Positions 1 through 9,829 of a stretch of DNA of 64,000 nt are shown piece after piece. The position numbers and the translations under genes are program-made. Source of the stretch: Bacillus sp. X1(2014) (lineage in GTDB: Bacteria; Bacillota; Bacilli; Bacillales_B; DSM-18226). The DNA lies in contig NZ_VEED01000001.1 in assembly GCF_007678255.1 (NCBI RefSeq), positions 496,001-560,000 of the forward strand. Reading direction: 5' to 3'. Under the pieces are notes generated by a model. The model did not search any database. It saw nothing but the letters and a program-made list of their open reading frames with translations, and was not told the origin of the DNA. Each line of letters starts with the position of its first letter. Positions within the stretch are counted from its first letter, which is position 1.

Positions 1-18
1 ATCCCTATTTCTAATCGT

Positions 19-399
19 CTAAAATAACTCTAAAAAATAAGGTAAAAAGATCGCAATCCCAATGACAACAGAAAGAATGGCATATACAAAGACAGCACCA
101 GCCGCTAAATCTTTCGCCTGTTTTGCCAAGAAATGATATTCATCTGTAACGAGATCTACTACTCGTTCGATCGCAGTGTTCACCATTTCGAGAGCAAACA
201 TTCCTCCTATTAACACAAGGATAAATAACCATTCAGTTTTAGTAATTGAAAAATAATACGAAATAAGTAAAACAACAATCGAACTAAAAAAATGGAAGCG
301 CATATTTCTCTCGGCCCTCAGGGCAGTTGCAATTCCCGCGAATGCATATGAAAATGACCTTAGAATTCCAAACTGTGCCGGTTTAGCGTTTGAGTCCAT
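19..399 (-). CDS. dgkA: Undecaprenol/diacylglycerol kinase DgkA
   Basis: Small integral membrane kinase, 126 residues, the usual family length. In Gram-positive bacteria this family mainly phosphorylates undecaprenol, feeding the lipid carrier of cell-wall synthesis. The DgkA signature is clear: EMVNTAIE at residues 71-78, a RAERN motif near 28-32 and KDLAAGAV at 96-103. Three membrane helices are predicted near 38-53, 57-71 and 101-120. The start overlaps the end of ybeY by 17 bases, so the two are probably co-translated. The neighbours ybeY, pgpH and phoH are the same as in B. subtilis, where cdd and era follow; those would lie outside the window. Confidence 0.95.
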   Translation of the reverse strand: MDSNAKPAQFGILRSFSYAFAGIATALRAERNMRFHFFSSIVVLLISYYFSITKTEWLFILVLIGGMFALEMVNTAIERVVDLVTDEYHFLAKQAKDLAAGAVFVYAILSVVIGIAIFLPYFLELF

Positions 400-853
400 A
401 TTCGTCTAAAATGTCCTTCTGCAAGGTAAACATTTCTTTTTCTTCTTCTTCAGTCATGTGATCATAACCCAGGAGATGCAAGAATCCATGTACAGCTAAG
501 AAACCAAGTTCACGTAAGAAAGGATGCCCATATTCTTCTGCCTGCTCAATAGCTTTAGGAACAGAAATAATGATATCACCCAAAACCCGCGGCATATCAG
601 ATCCTACTAGTTCCATTTCACCTTCCCCTAGTTCTTCCATTGCAAACGATATAACATCGGTTGGTTTGTCTTTATCGCGGTATTCTCGATTAATTTCCTG
701 AATTCTTTCATTTGAGACAAATGTGACAGATACCTCACTGTGCTCTTCCACATCCTGTTTTTTTGCGGCAAAGTTAATTACCCTTTCGATTTCAAGCATT
801 TGTTCTTCAGTAAGTGTTTCCGTTTCGTCGATACAATCAATTAGTAATGTCAT
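383..853 (-). CDS. ybeY: Endoribonuclease YbeY (16S rRNA maturation)
   Basis: Single-strand-specific metal-dependent endoribonuclease of the UPF0054/YbeY family, acting in 16S rRNA 3'-end maturation and ribosome quality control. The zinc site is visible: H122, H126 and H132 in [11 protein letters not shown]. The TDVISF segment at 65-70 is also conserved. At 156 residues it has the normal length. It overlaps the upstream pgpH gene by four bases and the downstream dgkA by 17, a tightly coupled operon arrangement. B. subtilis calls this gene yqfG. Confidence 0.95.
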   Translation of the reverse strand: MTLLIDCIDETETLTEEQMLEIERVINFAAKKQDVEEHSEVSVTFVSNERIQEINREYRDKDKPTDVISFAMEELGEGEMELVGSDMPRVLGDIIISVPKAIEQAEEYGHPFLRELGFLAVHGFLHLLGYDHMTEEEEKEMFTLQKDILDEYGLKR

Positions 854-3021
854 GCTTGCTTCACCTTCTTTATCATTTCTGGATACTCAATTCTAGAGTG
901 AAAAATTCCTTTTAAAGTTTCACATAACGCTTCAGAAACCGTTTCGATTTCTCTCATTGTGATATCACATTCGTTTAATTGTCCATCTTGAAGACGATCT
1001 GCAACAATTTTCTTAACTAGTGATTCAATTAATTCAGGCGTAGGCTGGGATAAAGATCGAACTGCTGCTTCGACACTATCAGCAATCCCAACTACTGCAG
1101 ACTCTTTTGTTTGTGCCTTAGGTCCAGGATACCGATAATCCTCTTCCTTAACTTCCGTATCAGCTTGGACCGCTTTGTGGTAAAAGAATTTTAGCAAGGT
1201 AGTTCCATGATGCTGCTCCGTAATATCAATAATTTCCTTGGGCATATTGTATTTTTTCAAAATAGAAGATCCATCTGTTACATGTGCAATAATAATATTC
1301 GCGCTTTTATCTGGCGGGAGACGATCATGTGGATTCTCAAGATGCATCTGGTTTTCAATATAAAAATTAGGGCGCTTTGTTTTTCCAATATCATGATAAT
1401 AACTTCCTACTCTTGCTAAAAGCCCATTCGCTCCAATTGCTTCACAGGCAGATTCCGCTAAATTAGCGACCATCACACTATGATGATATGTACCTGGTGC
1501 TTCCATTAAAATTTTTCTAAGTAATGGATGGTTGGGATTAGAAAGTTCTATTAGCCTCATCGTTGATAAAATCCCAAAACTCGCCTCAAAAAAAGGAAGG
1601 AGTCCAATCGTTAGGACTGCTGAACCTATCCCTGAAACAAGGGCTGTAATAAGATAATATCCATACTCAATTCCAGTAAATTGTCCATTCGGCAGATACA
1701 TTAACGCTAAGATTGTCAACAGGTTTACAAGTGCCGCAAAGGAGCCTGCCTGAAAAATTTTCGACCGTTGATTGAGTTTACTTAAAAATAGGATACCCGT
1801 TAAGGAACTAAATAGGATATAGATCCCCTCTGAAAAGTTTAAAGTCCCTGTAACCCCTTCATTAAATAATATACTTCCGCAAACCGCCATGATAATCGAC
1901 ATTAGCGTGGCTAACTTTTCATCAATTAATATTTTAATTAACATCCCGCCTAGAGCAGCAGGAAATAAATAGCCGATTCCAGCATAATTAAAAATTTGCA
2001 GCATGCTGATGATTTTCATAATAAGTAACGTAAGGATGAATATTATCCCAAATAATAACAAGTCCGTTTGCCTTTTTCCTGGTATAGACTTTATTTGAGA
2101 AAAATAAAAATAGAGAGCTGATAGAATGATCGTTATAAGAACTATTAAGCCAATAAAAGGTTTGAACGATCGTTCATTATCAAGGAGGCCGACTAATTTT
2201 AATTGTCGATAAATATCCTGGTTAATTAATTCTCCTTCTTCAACAATAATTTGCCCCTGTAGGATTTTAGCTGGTTCCACACTTTCTACAGCTTGCTGCC
2301 TTAGTTCTTCGGTTGCATTTGGGTCATAAAATTCATTTTGAATAATAGCATACCTGCCCAATTCAATGACACCACTTCTTAAATCATCATTTAAAGTTGT
2401 ATATTTTAATTCTTCCTCAACCCTTTTTTTGGCATTTTCAACATCATCAGCTGAAATACGCTGAGCCATGACATTATTAATCGCTGTTACAGTTAAATCC
2501 TTAGCAATCGATAATTCATCATGACTTGCTTGGACTAAAGCAGCAAAGACTTGATCAGACAGACCTTTGGAGACATTCGGTGTTAATTTTGCTTTTAATC
2601 GGTCCATTTTTTCTGAATCACTTGGTTCAGGTTGTTCAGGTTTTTCTTCCGTTGCTAACTCAGCATGCTTGTTAATTTCTTCTTGTATTTCATCATTCAT
2701 TTCAACCGTGGCTTGAAAAATAGAGCTAATTAAATCCACTCGATTTTGTGTGTATTCTTTTTTTAATGTATAGACATCCTGCACCTGATCTAGTGCGTCT
2801 TTACGCTTATTTTCTGTACTTTTCCGATCCTCCACTGTTCCTGGTGAACGAATTGTTTTTTCCGCAACTGAAAATAGGCTTAAATCTAATTTCTCAGGTT
2901 TTACATTACTATACATCGCTGCAAATAATACGGTACCTAACATTATAAAGAATAGTACTAGAAAGAAAGTTATATCCAGCAGCTTACGTATCCGTATGAA
3001 GTATTGCTGAAGTTTACCCAA
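850..3021 (-). CDS. pgpH: Cyclic-di-AMP phosphodiesterase PgpH (7TM-HD)
   Basis: Membrane phosphodiesterase that hydrolyses c-di-AMP (yqfF in B. subtilis). The layout is typical: one N-terminal helix at about 15-37, a long extracytoplasmic 7TMR-HDED domain, about seven membrane helices in the middle, and a cytoplasmic HD domain from about residue 500. The HD domain shows [18 protein letters not shown] and QHHGTT metal-binding motifs. Length 723 fits the family. The start is TTG, chosen because GGAGGG lies six bases upstream. It sits between phoH and ybeY, overlapping ybeY by four bases. Confidence 0.95.
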   Translation of the reverse strand: MGKLQQYFIRIRKLLDITFFLVLFFIMLGTVLFAAMYSNVKPEKLDLSLFSVAEKTIRSPGTVEDRKSTENKRKDALDQVQDVYTLKKEYTQNRVDLISSIFQATVEMNDEIQEEINKHAELATEEKPEQPEPSDSEKMDRLKAKLTPNVSKGLSDQVFAALVQASHDELSIAKDLTVTAINNVMAQRISADDVENAKKRVEEELKYTTLNDDLRSGVIELGRYAIIQNEFYDPNATEELRQQAVESVEPAKILQGQIIVEEGELINQDIYRQLKLVGLLDNERSFKPFIGLIVLITIILSALYFYFSQIKSIPGKRQTDLLLFGIIFILTLLIMKIISMLQIFNYAGIGYLFPAALGGMLIKILIDEKLATLMSIIMAVCGSILFNEGVTGTLNFSEGIYILFSSLTGILFLSKLNQRSKIFQAGSFAALVNLLTILALMYLPNGQFTGIEYGYYLITALVSGIGSAVLTIGLLPFFEASFGILSTMRLIELSNPNHPLLRKILMEAPGTYHHSVMVANLAESACEAIGANGLLARVGSYYHDIGKTKRPNFYIENQMHLENPHDRLPPDKSANIIIAHVTDGSSILKKYNMPKEIIDITEQHHGTTLLKFFYHKAVQADTEVKEEDYRYPGPKAQTKESAVVGIADSVEAAVRSLSQPTPELIESLVKKIVADRLQDGQLNECDITMREIETVSEALCETLKGIFHSRIEYPEMIKKVKQA

Positions 3022-3192
3022 CTATATCCCTCCAACCACTGCCCTTGAAAAAAGATTCATTTTGTTCATAAATCAATTCTCAATAATTGTCATATTTTCA
3101 CTGTTTTTGCTTCATGTAAAATGATAACAGTTTTTCGTACAAGTTTCACCTTCTTTGAAGAAGATTTGTTTTAGGTCCATATTTCAGAAAAA

Positions 3193-3225
3193 AAGAGGTA
3201 AACCTGAAATAGGTCTACCCCTCTT
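3193..3225 (-). terminator. Rho-independent terminator after phoH
   Basis: Read on the minus strand, a stem of AGAGGGGTAGACCT with AGGTTTACCTCT around a five-base loop is followed by a run of T. It lies directly after the phoH stop, so phoH may be partly uncoupled from pgpH. Confidence 0.75.
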
Positions 3226-3226
3226 G

Positions 3227-4195
3227 TTATTGTTGGACTGTTTTCTTCTCGTATGCTTCAATAATTCTGCCAACGAGCGGATGACGAACGACATCTGTTT
3301 GTTCTAAAAAGATAAACGAGATTCCGTTGACATTTTTTAATATTGCTTCTGCTGCAACTAAGCCAGATTTTGCCCCTTTTGGTAAATCAATTTGGGTTTG
3401 ATCCCCAGTGATAACCATTTTGGACCCAAAGCCAAGTCGAGTTAAAAACATTTTCATTTGTGCATGTGTTGTATTTTGGGCTTCATCTAAGATGACAAAT
3501 GCATCATCCAATGTACGCCCTCTCATATAGGCAAGTGGGGCAATCTCAATTGTTCCTCTTTCCATTAATCTTTGTGTATGCTCTGCCCCTAACACATCAT
3601 GAAGCGCATCATACAAAGGCCGTAAATATGGATCCACTTTTTCCTTTAGGTCCCCTGGTAAAAAGCCAAGACTTTCCCCCGCTTCTACCGCTGGTCTGGT
3701 TAAGATTATTTTATTTACCTGTCCATTTTTAAGGGCGTTGACAGCCATGACAACAGCTAAATAGGTTTTACCTGTTCCAGCAGGCCCAATCCCAAATACA
3801 AGGTCATTTTTTTTGATAGCCATCACATATTGTCTTTGACCAAGTGTTTTAATTCGAATAGTTTTTCCTTTTACATTTTTGCCAATTTCTTCTTCATATA
3901 AATTCACAAAATATTCTAATGTCCCAGCATTCGCCATTTGCACTGCATATAGGACGTCTCTTTGACTAATGTTTATCCCTTTACGGATCACAATCATTAA
4001 TTTATTTAAAATCTGTCCAGCCAGTAAGACCTTTTCTTCATCCCCTGACAAACTAACAGCTTCACCACGAGTAATAACTGTGACTCCAAGTTCCTGTTCA
4101 ATGATTTTTAAATTGGAATCAGAATTCCCTAGCAAACTAATTGCCTCTGCAGGATTTTCAAGCTGTACACTTATGGTAGTTAACTTTTCTGTCAT
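3227..4195 (-). CDS. phoH: PhoH-like ATPase
   Basis: Cytoplasmic P-loop ATPase of the PhoH family, thought to act in RNA metabolism and often found beside ybeY. Walker A is GPAGTGKT at 137-144 and Walker B VILDEAQN near 234-241. The N-terminal part (about 1-100) looks like the KH-like region of PhoH proteins. It has 322 residues, close to the usual 320. The ATG is preceded by GGAG at seven bases. Its start overlaps the yqfD stop by four bases, which ties it to the sporulation pair yqfC-yqfD. The precise substrate of this family is not settled. Confidence 0.93.
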   Translation of the reverse strand: MTEKLTTISVQLENPAEAISLLGNSDSNLKIIEQELGVTVITRGEAVSLSGDEEKVLLAGQILNKLMIVIRKGINISQRDVLYAVQMANAGTLEYFVNLYEEEIGKNVKGKTIRIKTLGQRQYVMAIKKNDLVFGIGPAGTGKTYLAVVMAVNALKNGQVNKIILTRPAVEAGESLGFLPGDLKEKVDPYLRPLYDALHDVLGAEHTQRLMERGTIEIAPLAYMRGRTLDDAFVILDEAQNTTHAQMKMFLTRLGFGSKMVITGDQTQIDLPKGAKSGLVAAEAILKNVNGISFIFLEQTDVVRHPLVGRIIEAYEKKTVQQ

Positions 4196-5385
4196 TCACT
4201 AGTCTCCTTGGAAATCGGTTGTCCAACCGCAATATTTTCTATTACCTTAAAATGAATATCCAGTATAACTTTACCATTTTTATTTGCTTTGTGTAAAATT
4301 TTTTCATCTTTTATGATAGCATCCTCATCTAGCCGCCCTTTTATTTGTTTTTTTGCAAGTTCAATGGCTATTTGTTGTGCCTCTTTAATAGTATAGGTAC
4401 GCTGGACCTCTTCTCGCTGACGAAGGGTCTTATTGAGATAAGAAACTGGCAATTCCCACTTTAAGAAATGAATTTTATGAACATTCTCCTCTGTTACATA
4501 ATTACTGAATTCTGGCTTACCGAACCCCCAAACAGGGAGCTCAAAATTGCCAAGTAAAATAAAATGTTTTTCCATTTCTTTACCGTTATAAACTTTAAAG
4601 TTGGTTTCTAACGGGAGTTCAACGTGACTCTTATACCATGTTTCTCCCCAAACTTCACCTTTAGCAGCTACCAATTCTGGTTTTTCTTCTTGTCCAAATA
4701 CACCTGAGACAAGGAGTTGTCCCTTGTCAACGTGATCATGAATATCCACCATTTTTTGACCATTTTCAATATACATATTAACAATTATTGCTTTCTTTTT
4801 CGCAATTAGATTCCGAGGTGATAAATGCTCCGGTTTTTTTGGCTCATTCTTTTCAACTACTTGGAGGTGAAAGGTTGTCCCTTTTAACTCCACACCAACC
4901 CACGTTAAGTCCCCGATATTATTAGTCAGTTTCCTCTGGATACCCTCCACATTATCTACAAAAAATTGTAACTTTCCAATTTTCACGCCCATCTTGTCCA
5001 ATTCTTTACGGATCTGATACTCTGTTGCTGGTTTTGCTCCTTTTATTTCAATCCCCCAGATAACATTGGATAAAAACATTAAAAGCAACAAGAAAAGTCC
5101 TGCACCTGCCAAAAAACCACTATTCTTCAGCATTCTCCGGATTAAAAAAGGGCCCCCGTTCCTTCGTAAGAAGGATATGGAGCAATCACTTTTCCTAGCA
5201 TATTTCCTGATATTCTTGGCATCTTTAAGCCTCATATTAAACGTAATTGTCTCGGTTCCATGTCTTTTGATATTCCAGATTGGAAGATCATTTCTTGTCA
5301 GGACATTAATAAATCGTTCAGTGCCCTTGCCAGATACTTTAACAGTAACCCTGCCATTAAAAAATTCGATCCACTGGTTATTCAT
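4192..5385 (-). CDS. yqfD: Sporulation protein YqfD
   Basis: Stage IV sporulation protein of the YqfD family (397 residues). In B. subtilis it is a sigma-E-dependent mother-cell membrane protein needed for efficient sporulation, with unknown biochemical activity. A cytoplasmic N-terminus of about 90 residues is followed by a membrane helix near 92-112 (FLAGAGLFLLLLMFLSNVIWG) and a long domain that probably faces the intermembrane space. The ATG follows GGGAGG. The gene overlaps yqfC upstream and phoH downstream by four bases each. Confidence 0.92.
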   Translation of the reverse strand: MNNQWIEFFNGRVTVKVSGKGTERFINVLTRNDLPIWNIKRHGTETITFNMRLKDAKNIRKYARKSDCSISFLRRNGGPFLIRRMLKNSGFLAGAGLFLLLLMFLSNVIWGIEIKGAKPATEYQIRKELDKMGVKIGKLQFFVDNVEGIQRKLTNNIGDLTWVGVELKGTTFHLQVVEKNEPKKPEHLSPRNLIAKKKAIIVNMYIENGQKMVDIHDHVDKGQLLVSGVFGQEEKPELVAAKGEVWGETWYKSHVELPLETNFKVYNGKEMEKHFILLGNFELPVWGFGKPEFSNYVTEENVHKIHFLKWELPVSYLNKTLRQREEVQRTYTIKEAQQIAIELAKKQIKGRLDEDAIIKDEKILHKANKNGKVILDIHFKVIENIAVGQPISKETSE

Positions 5386-5684
5386 TTTTTTCCTCCCGGA
5401 TTTTCATTTATATAAATGACCTGATCAATTTTCCCTTCAAGCAAAATTTCTTCAGGTAAGATTGTTTTAATTACAAAAGATTTACCTTTTATTAATAACT
5501 GCCCTTGCTTTAACAGCAAGCGGAGTTCTTTATCAGTAAATACCAACAACCCGCGATGATTCTCAATATAGACATGAATTTGCCCAATCATGGTTATCCT
5601 TGGTAAATCCATCATGACATCTTGAGGAAGATCCATTTTTTCAGCCATCCAGTTACGAACCCGCCCGGCCCAGTTTTTTGCCAT
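5382..5684 (-). CDS. yqfC: Sporulation protein YqfC
   Basis: Small YqfC-family protein of 100 residues, partner of YqfD in the sigma-E regulon of B. subtilis. I recognise MAKNWAGRVRNW and DVMMDLPRITMIGQIH. An upstream in-frame ATG exists, but the start at 5684 fits AAAGGGGG seven bases before and matches the family N-terminus. CATAAATA upstream near 5705-5720 resembles a sigma-E -10, but its -35 is poor. Function beyond sporulation is unknown. Confidence 0.9.
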   Translation of the reverse strand: MAKNWAGRVRNWMAEKMDLPQDVMMDLPRITMIGQIHVYIENHRGLLVFTDKELRLLLKQGQLLIKGKSFVIKTILPEEILLEGKIDQVIYINENPGGKK

Positions 5685-5771
5685 AAAAAAAGAACCCCCT
5701 TTCATCTCATATTTATGAAATGAAAGGACGTTCTAGCACACCTTTTTCGTATTAACTAAGTTGATTTACTA

Positions 5772-6218
5772 CTAACTGTTTCTTGGACGAAATGGCTTTT
5801 TTGACCGTGGTTCCCCAAGAATCTCAGCCCAAATAATACCGTTAATAAGAGTTTCTTCATCTGGATTCAGGGAGATTTCTCTTCCATCTTCGTGTCTGTG
5901 ATTTACTTTTACTTTATCAGACTTTTGTTGGGCAACTGACATTCCGATCCGTTTAACCTCAGGCTCTTGTTTTAGTTGATAGTATTTATTCTCAAGATGT
6001 CCAAGATTATCTTTTGGGACAGTTGGAATATTTTTCGCTTTTAACGGGCCATTTGTTCGAGATTCCTCAAAATCCAGTTGTTTTTTTACTAAGTTTCGAA
6101 TTTCCTCAAAAGTTCCCTTTGAAAATGTTTTGTTTCTAGATTCTCCTTTTTTTCCTTTTGCATTACGGAAAACGATAGAAACAATTCCGATGATAATCAT
6201 AAACAGGATACTTTCCAA
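5772..6218 (-). CDS. YqfB-like hypothetical protein
   Basis: I do not recognise a named domain. The 148-residue product begins with one hydrophobic helix (about 3-17, SILFMIIIGIVSIVF), followed by a basic, hydrophilic tail. A conserved-looking C-terminal block, LNPDEETLINGIIWAEILGEPR, lies near 116-138. The start is TTG, supported by GGGGTGGAG just upstream. It occupies the position of B. subtilis yqfB, between floA and yqfC, so the yqfB assignment is positional. It may be a membrane-anchored partner of the FloA/NfeD pair; this is inference only. Confidence 0.7.
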   Translation of the reverse strand: MESILFMIIIGIVSIVFRNAKGKKGESRNKTFSKGTFEEIRNLVKKQLDFEESRTNGPLKAKNIPTVPKDNLGHLENKYYQLKQEPEVKRIGMSVAQQKSDKVKVNHRHEDGREISLNPDEETLINGIIWAEILGEPRSKKPFRPRNS

Positions 6219-6250
6219 TAATCTCCACCCCTTTCATATCCCAAAGTGGA

Positions 6251-7243
6251 TTATTGACCGTCTTTTTTGTCCCCAGTCATCTTACCGATAGAACCTCTCA
6301 TATCAGTGTCTGCGGAAATATTTTTATAGTTCATATAATCCATTACACCTATATTTCCCGATTTAAGCGCTTGAGCCATTGCCAGCGGAACCTCTGCTTC
6401 AGATTCTACAACCTTAGCCCTCATTTCTTGAACCTTTGCTTTCATTTCTTGTTCGAGAGCTACTGCCATCGCTCTGCGCTCTTCTGCTTTGGCTTGAGCA
6501 ATTTTCTTATCTGCTTCTGCTTGCTCCGTTTGTAATTCAGCTCCTATATTTTTACCGATATCTACATCCGCTATATCGATGGAGAGAATTTCAAAGGCTG
6601 TACCAGCATCTAGACCTTTTGAAAGGACAGTTTGGGAAATTAAATCTGGATTCTCGAGCACCTTACTATGACTATCTGACGATCCAATGGTGGAGACAAC
6701 ACCTTCACCGACACGAGCAACAACCGTTTCTTCCCCCGCACCACCAACAAGTCGTTCGATGTTGGCACGAACAGTAATTCTTGCCTTTGCCTTTACTTCA
6801 ATCCCATTCATAGCTACACCAGCGATAAATGGTGTCTCAATGACCTTTGGGTTAACACTCATCTGAACCGCTTCTAAAACGTCACGACCAGCTAAATCAA
6901 TAGCCGCACATCGTTCAAAGGATAATTCAATATTCGCCCGATGAGCAGCAATTAGAGCATTTACGACTCTGTCAACATTACCACCGGCAAGGTAATGACT
7001 CTCCAGTTGATTAGTAGTAACGTTTAAACCCGCTTTATGGGCCTTTATAAGGGGATTAACCACTCTGCTTGGCGTTACCCTCCTAAGCCTCATACCAACT
7101 AATGTAAAGATACTGATACGTACACCCGCTGCCAAAGCAGAAATCCACAGCATAACCGGCACAAATGATAATAAGATCCCAAATAATATTAAGGCAACGA
7201 CTACAACCGCAATGATAAAAATTGTTCCGTTACTTGCTATCAT
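6251..7243 (-). CDS. floA: Flotillin-like protein FloA
   Basis: Lipid-raft scaffold protein FloA (yqfA; UPF0365), which organises functional membrane microdomains in Bacillus. At 330 residues it has the typical length. A hydrophobic N-terminal hairpin (about 6-48) anchors it. The SPFH/flotillin domain follows, with [14 protein letters not shown] and [20 protein letters not shown]. The C-terminal part contains an Ala/Glu-rich coiled-coil ([18 protein letters not shown]). GGGGG precedes the ATG. The NfeD-type gene immediately upstream is the usual partner of flotillins. Confidence 0.95.
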   Translation of the reverse strand: MIASNGTIFIIAVVVVALILFGILLSFVPVMLWISALAAGVRISIFTLVGMRLRRVTPSRVVNPLIKAHKAGLNVTTNQLESHYLAGGNVDRVVNALIAAHRANIELSFERCAAIDLAGRDVLEAVQMSVNPKVIETPFIAGVAMNGIEVKAKARITVRANIERLVGGAGEETVVARVGEGVVSTIGSSDSHSKVLENPDLISQTVLSKGLDAGTAFEILSIDIADVDIGKNIGAELQTEQAEADKKIAQAKAEERRAMAVALEQEMKAKVQEMRAKVVESEAEVPLAMAQALKSGNIGVMDYMNYKNISADTDMRGSIGKMTGDKKDGQ

Positions 7244-7258
7244 ATCTAAACCCCCTTC

Positions 7259-7894
7259 TTAATTTACCTCTCTTACAACAATACGTGCCCCTTCGACTTT
7301 TATCACTTTAACGAGAGCGTTCTGCTCGATAAAGCCACCTTCACTAACTACATCAACTCGCTCATTATTAATAATAACAGTTCCAGCAGGCCGCAGTATC
7401 GTTAGAGCGAGACCTTCCTTTCCCAACAAATCGGTCCTGTTAATGTTGGAGACATATCCATCTTCTTTCCTAGCTGAATCAAATAGGACCATTTTATTAA
7501 ATAGGACAAGTTTTTTATTAAAAATCTTAATCATCATAAAGAAAACTAATACGGATAAGAAAATAGCTATTAAGATGGATACACCGATTTGAATTGTATC
7601 CTCTCCTGCTAAAAAAAGACTTAATATTAATGCAGCGACCCCTAGAGTGCCGGCAATCGCTCCGGGTAAAAAGAACTCAAGGAATATAAGGATTAAACCT
7701 GCCACAAATAAAAATAACGTGCCATAGCCTGCAAGACCTGCCTGGAAATGGCCATAAAAGAATAAAGTGAGCGCTAACACACCGATAAATCCTGCCACAC
7801 CAAATTTTGTTGAAAATAACTCCAATACAATTCCGATTCCCGCAATCGATAAAAGGATGGTTACAACAATCGGGTCAGTAAGAAATTGCGTCAT
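7259..7894 (-). CDS. Short NfeD family protein (partner of FloA)
   Basis: NfeD-type membrane protein, 211 residues: about four or five membrane helices (residues 8-135) followed by a C-terminal OB-fold-like NfeD domain, ending GARIVVREVN. It lies where B. subtilis has yqeZ and is separated from floA by 15 bases. B. subtilis YqeZ is about twice as long and has an N-terminal ClpP/SppA-like serine protease domain, which is missing here. The ATG follows GGGGG, and I see no protease coding upstream; the DNA there is the yqeY terminator. So this is the short NfeD form rather than a truncation artefact. Confidence 0.88.
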   Translation of the reverse strand: MTQFLTDPIVVTILLSIAGIGIVLELFSTKFGVAGFIGVLALTLFFYGHFQAGLAGYGTLFLFVAGLILIFLEFFLPGAIAGTLGVAALILSLFLAGEDTIQIGVSILIAIFLSVLVFFMMIKIFNKKLVLFNKMVLFDSARKEDGYVSNINRTDLLGKEGLALTILRPAGTVIINNERVDVVSEGGFIEQNALVKVIKVEGARIVVREVN

Positions 7895-7974
7895 TCGAGA
7901 GCCCCCTTTCTTTCTTTAGTCTCGACTATACTTATTACGTATGTAGATGAATTAAGTTTCATTATTAAAAATAA

Positions 7975-8005
7975 AAAGACTGCAGGCCAGTGACCTGCAG
8001 TCTTT
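7975..8005 (-). terminator. Terminator after yqeY
   Basis: A perfect 12-base inverted repeat, AAAGACTGCAGG and CCTGCAGTCTTT, with a seven-base loop lies just past the yqeY stop. It separates the rpsU-yqeY unit from nfeD-floA. Confidence 0.85.
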
Positions 8006-8016
8006 ATGTCAGAATA

Positions 8017-8463
8017 CTATGAAAGGTGTTGTTGTACAAGTTTATTTACAAGTGCCCCATCTGCCTTACCCTTTACTTTAGGCATAATAGCAGACATCAC
8101 TTTTCCCATTTCTGCTTTTGATTTTGCGCCGACTTCAGAAATCGTTTCTTTAACGACCTCTGCCAGTTCCTCTTCAGAAAGCTGTTTTGGCATATATAAT
8201 TCAACAATAGCCAACTCCGTGCGCAACTTATCAACTAGGTCTTCACGACCAGCTTTACCAAATTCATGGAGGGAGTCTTTGCGTTGTTTCACTTCGCGAG
8301 AAAGGACTGTTAACTCAACATCATCGGAGAGCTCTTTCGTGCCGAGCTTAATAGCTTCATTTTGCAATGAAGCCTTAACCATCCGAATGACTGAGAGTTT
8401 GTCTTTTTCCTTGTTTCTCATCGCTTGTTTCATATCATTATTCAAACGCTCGAGAAGACTCAT
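8017..8463 (-). CDS. yqeY: GatB/YqeY domain protein
   Basis: 148-residue YqeY protein. The C-terminal helical domain resembles the tail of GatB, the amidotransferase subunit that binds tRNA, so a tRNA-linked role is suspected but unproven. Diagnostic segments are [20 protein letters not shown] at the start and [24 protein letters not shown] near 115-138. It follows rpsU closely, as in B. subtilis. The ATG is preceded by GAGGGTG. Confidence 0.93.
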   Translation of the reverse strand: MSLLERLNNDMKQAMRNKEKDKLSVIRMVKASLQNEAIKLGTKELSDDVELTVLSREVKQRKDSLHEFGKAGREDLVDKLRTELAIVELYMPKQLSEEELAEVVKETISEVGAKSKAEMGKVMSAIMPKVKGKADGALVNKLVQQHLS

Positions 8464-8478
8464 GTATTACACCCTCTC

Positions 8479-8652
8479 TTAAAACTTACGTTTTCTAGCT
8501 GCTTCAGACTTTTTCTTACGTTTTACACTTGGCTTTTCATAAAATTCGCGCTTTCTTGCCTCTTGCAAAGTACCAGTTTTTGATACTGTACGTTTGAAGC
8601 GGCGAAGAGCATCTTCAAGCGATTCGTTTTTACGAACGACGGTTTTAGACAT
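8479..8652 (-). CDS. rpsU: 30S ribosomal protein S21
   Basis: 57-residue ribosomal protein S21, beginning [20 protein letters not shown] and ending in a very basic tail. The reading frame extends eight codons upstream, but GGAGGGAGGG lies directly before the ATG at 8652 and the protein starts exactly like other S21 proteins, so the longer form is rejected. S21 sits on the small-subunit platform near the anti-Shine-Dalgarno. A strong sigma-A promoter lies about 60 bases upstream. Confidence 0.97.
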   Translation of the reverse strand: MSKTVVRKNESLEDALRRFKRTVSKTGTLQEARKREFYEKPSVKRKKKSEAARKRKF

Positions 8653-8708
8653 TCTCTTTCCCTCCCTCCGAAACACAACACACTAACATTCAATCCATGT
8701 ACCTTGCA

Positions 8709-8737
8709 ATTATAATATAACCTTGATACAAGGTCAA
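8709..8737 (-). promoter_or_regulatory. Sigma-A promoter of rpsU-yqeY
   Basis: On the minus strand TTGACC (8732-8737) and a perfect TATAAT (8709-8714) are separated by 17 bases. The spacer contains the small palindrome CCTTGTATCAAGG, which could be an operator but is not a motif I know. Confidence 0.75.
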
Positions 8738-8867
8738 CTGAAATTCGTATTGATAAAACAAGCTTTTTATTTTTTTATTCAAATAAATGTAGACTTGTCT
8801 ATATTTCCCTTAAAAACTGGCATGTCCCTCTTAGTACAACCATACAATGAAGCGAGGGGGGCATATA

Positions 8868-9803
8868 ATGCTATACATATTATTATTTGTTCTTTGCATT
8901 TTATTATTTATATTTGGGATGACCATTATGCGATTTGCACTGTTTAATTTATCAGCTAACAAATTAAAGGGTTGGCTGATTAAATTGACTAGCACTCCTT
9001 TAAAAGGGATGCTAACAGGGACATTTATAACAGCACTTTTACAAAGTAGTACCGCCGTAATGGTGATTACAATTGGATTAATTTCAGCAAGAATTATGAC
9101 GTTCCCCCAGTCAATTGGAATCATTCTTGGCACAAATATTGGTACAACCTTTAAAACAGAATTAATTACGTTTAATATTGATAAAGTCCTCGTTCCTCTC
9201 GCCATTTGTGGAGCACTGCTTATTTTATTAAAAAATAAAAAAGCGAGAAGTATCGGGATGCTGCTATTCGGAATATCCTCTGTTTTCGCAGCTATGAAAG
9301 GCTTCGAGATGCTAGCTGTCCCGTTAACATCAATGGATTATATTAATAATTTCATCCTTTCCATTAATGATCATATTCTTTTAAGCCTGTTAACCGGCAC
9401 AATTATAACAGCTATTATTCAATCGAGTACTGCAATGACTGGCATTGCAATGAGTTTTTTATTAACTGGACTCTTGCAGCTAGATGCGGGTATAGCTATT
9501 GTCCTTGGTGCGAATATTGGTACATGTATTACCGCTCTTATTGCTTCGATTGGCGGGGGGAAGGAATCGAGATTAGCTGCATTTGCGCATGTTTGGCTCA
9601 ATGTTTTCGGGGTCTTGCTTTTTATCCCACTAATCCCAACACTTACTGAAAATGCTCCACTTCTTGCCGATACAAAAAATGTACAATTAGCACACATCAG
9701 TGTCATTTTTAATGTTGTGTCTTCAATCATTGTTTTACCTTTTGCAACGAGATTTGGGAAGATGATTTTATTTTTACATGATAGACCATCTAAAATCACC
9801 TAA
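8868..9803 (+). CDS. Na/Pi cotransporter family protein (YqeW-like)
   Basis: Membrane transporter of the Na/Pi cotransporter (PNaS, NptA) family, equivalent by position to B. subtilis yqeW. It has about eight hydrophobic segments and the characteristic internal duplication: QSSTAVMVITIGL near residue 62 and QSSTAMTGIAMSF near 185, each followed by GTNIGTT or GANIGTC. An in-frame ATG lies seven codons upstream, but it falls inside the purine-rich ribosome binding site (GAGGGGG), so the start at 8868 is preferred, giving 311 residues. It is on the strand opposite to its neighbours. There is no C-terminal PhoU-like domain. Confidence 0.9.
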   Translation: MLYILLFVLCILLFIFGMTIMRFALFNLSANKLKGWLIKLTSTPLKGMLTGTFITALLQSSTAVMVITIGLISARIMTFPQSIGIILGTNIGTTFKTELITFNIDKVLVPLAICGALLILLKNKKARSIGMLLFGISSVFAAMKGFEMLAVPLTSMDYINNFILSINDHILLSLLTGTIITAIIQSSTAMTGIAMSFLLTGLLQLDAGIAIVLGANIGTCITALIASIGGGKESRLAAFAHVWLNVFGVLLFIPLIPTLTENAPLLADTKNVQLAHISVIFNVVSSIIVLPFATRFGKMILFLHDRPSKIT

Positions 9804-9829
9804 AAAAGACGGCATTAGCCGTCTTTTTT
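9802..9829. terminator. Bidirectional terminator between yqeW and deoC
   Basis: AAAAAAGACGGC and GCCGTCTTTTTT flank a four-base loop. The hairpin lies between the convergent transporter gene and deoC, and touches the deoC stop codon. Confidence 0.88.

Noticed and set aside
5066..5419. Plus-strand 117-codon frame opposite yqfD
   Set aside because: Antisense to a well-supported gene with overlapping neighbours; no ribosome binding site.
9419..9799. Minus-strand 126-codon frame opposite the Na/Pi transporter
   Set aside because: Antisense to transporter motifs and without homology or translation signals.
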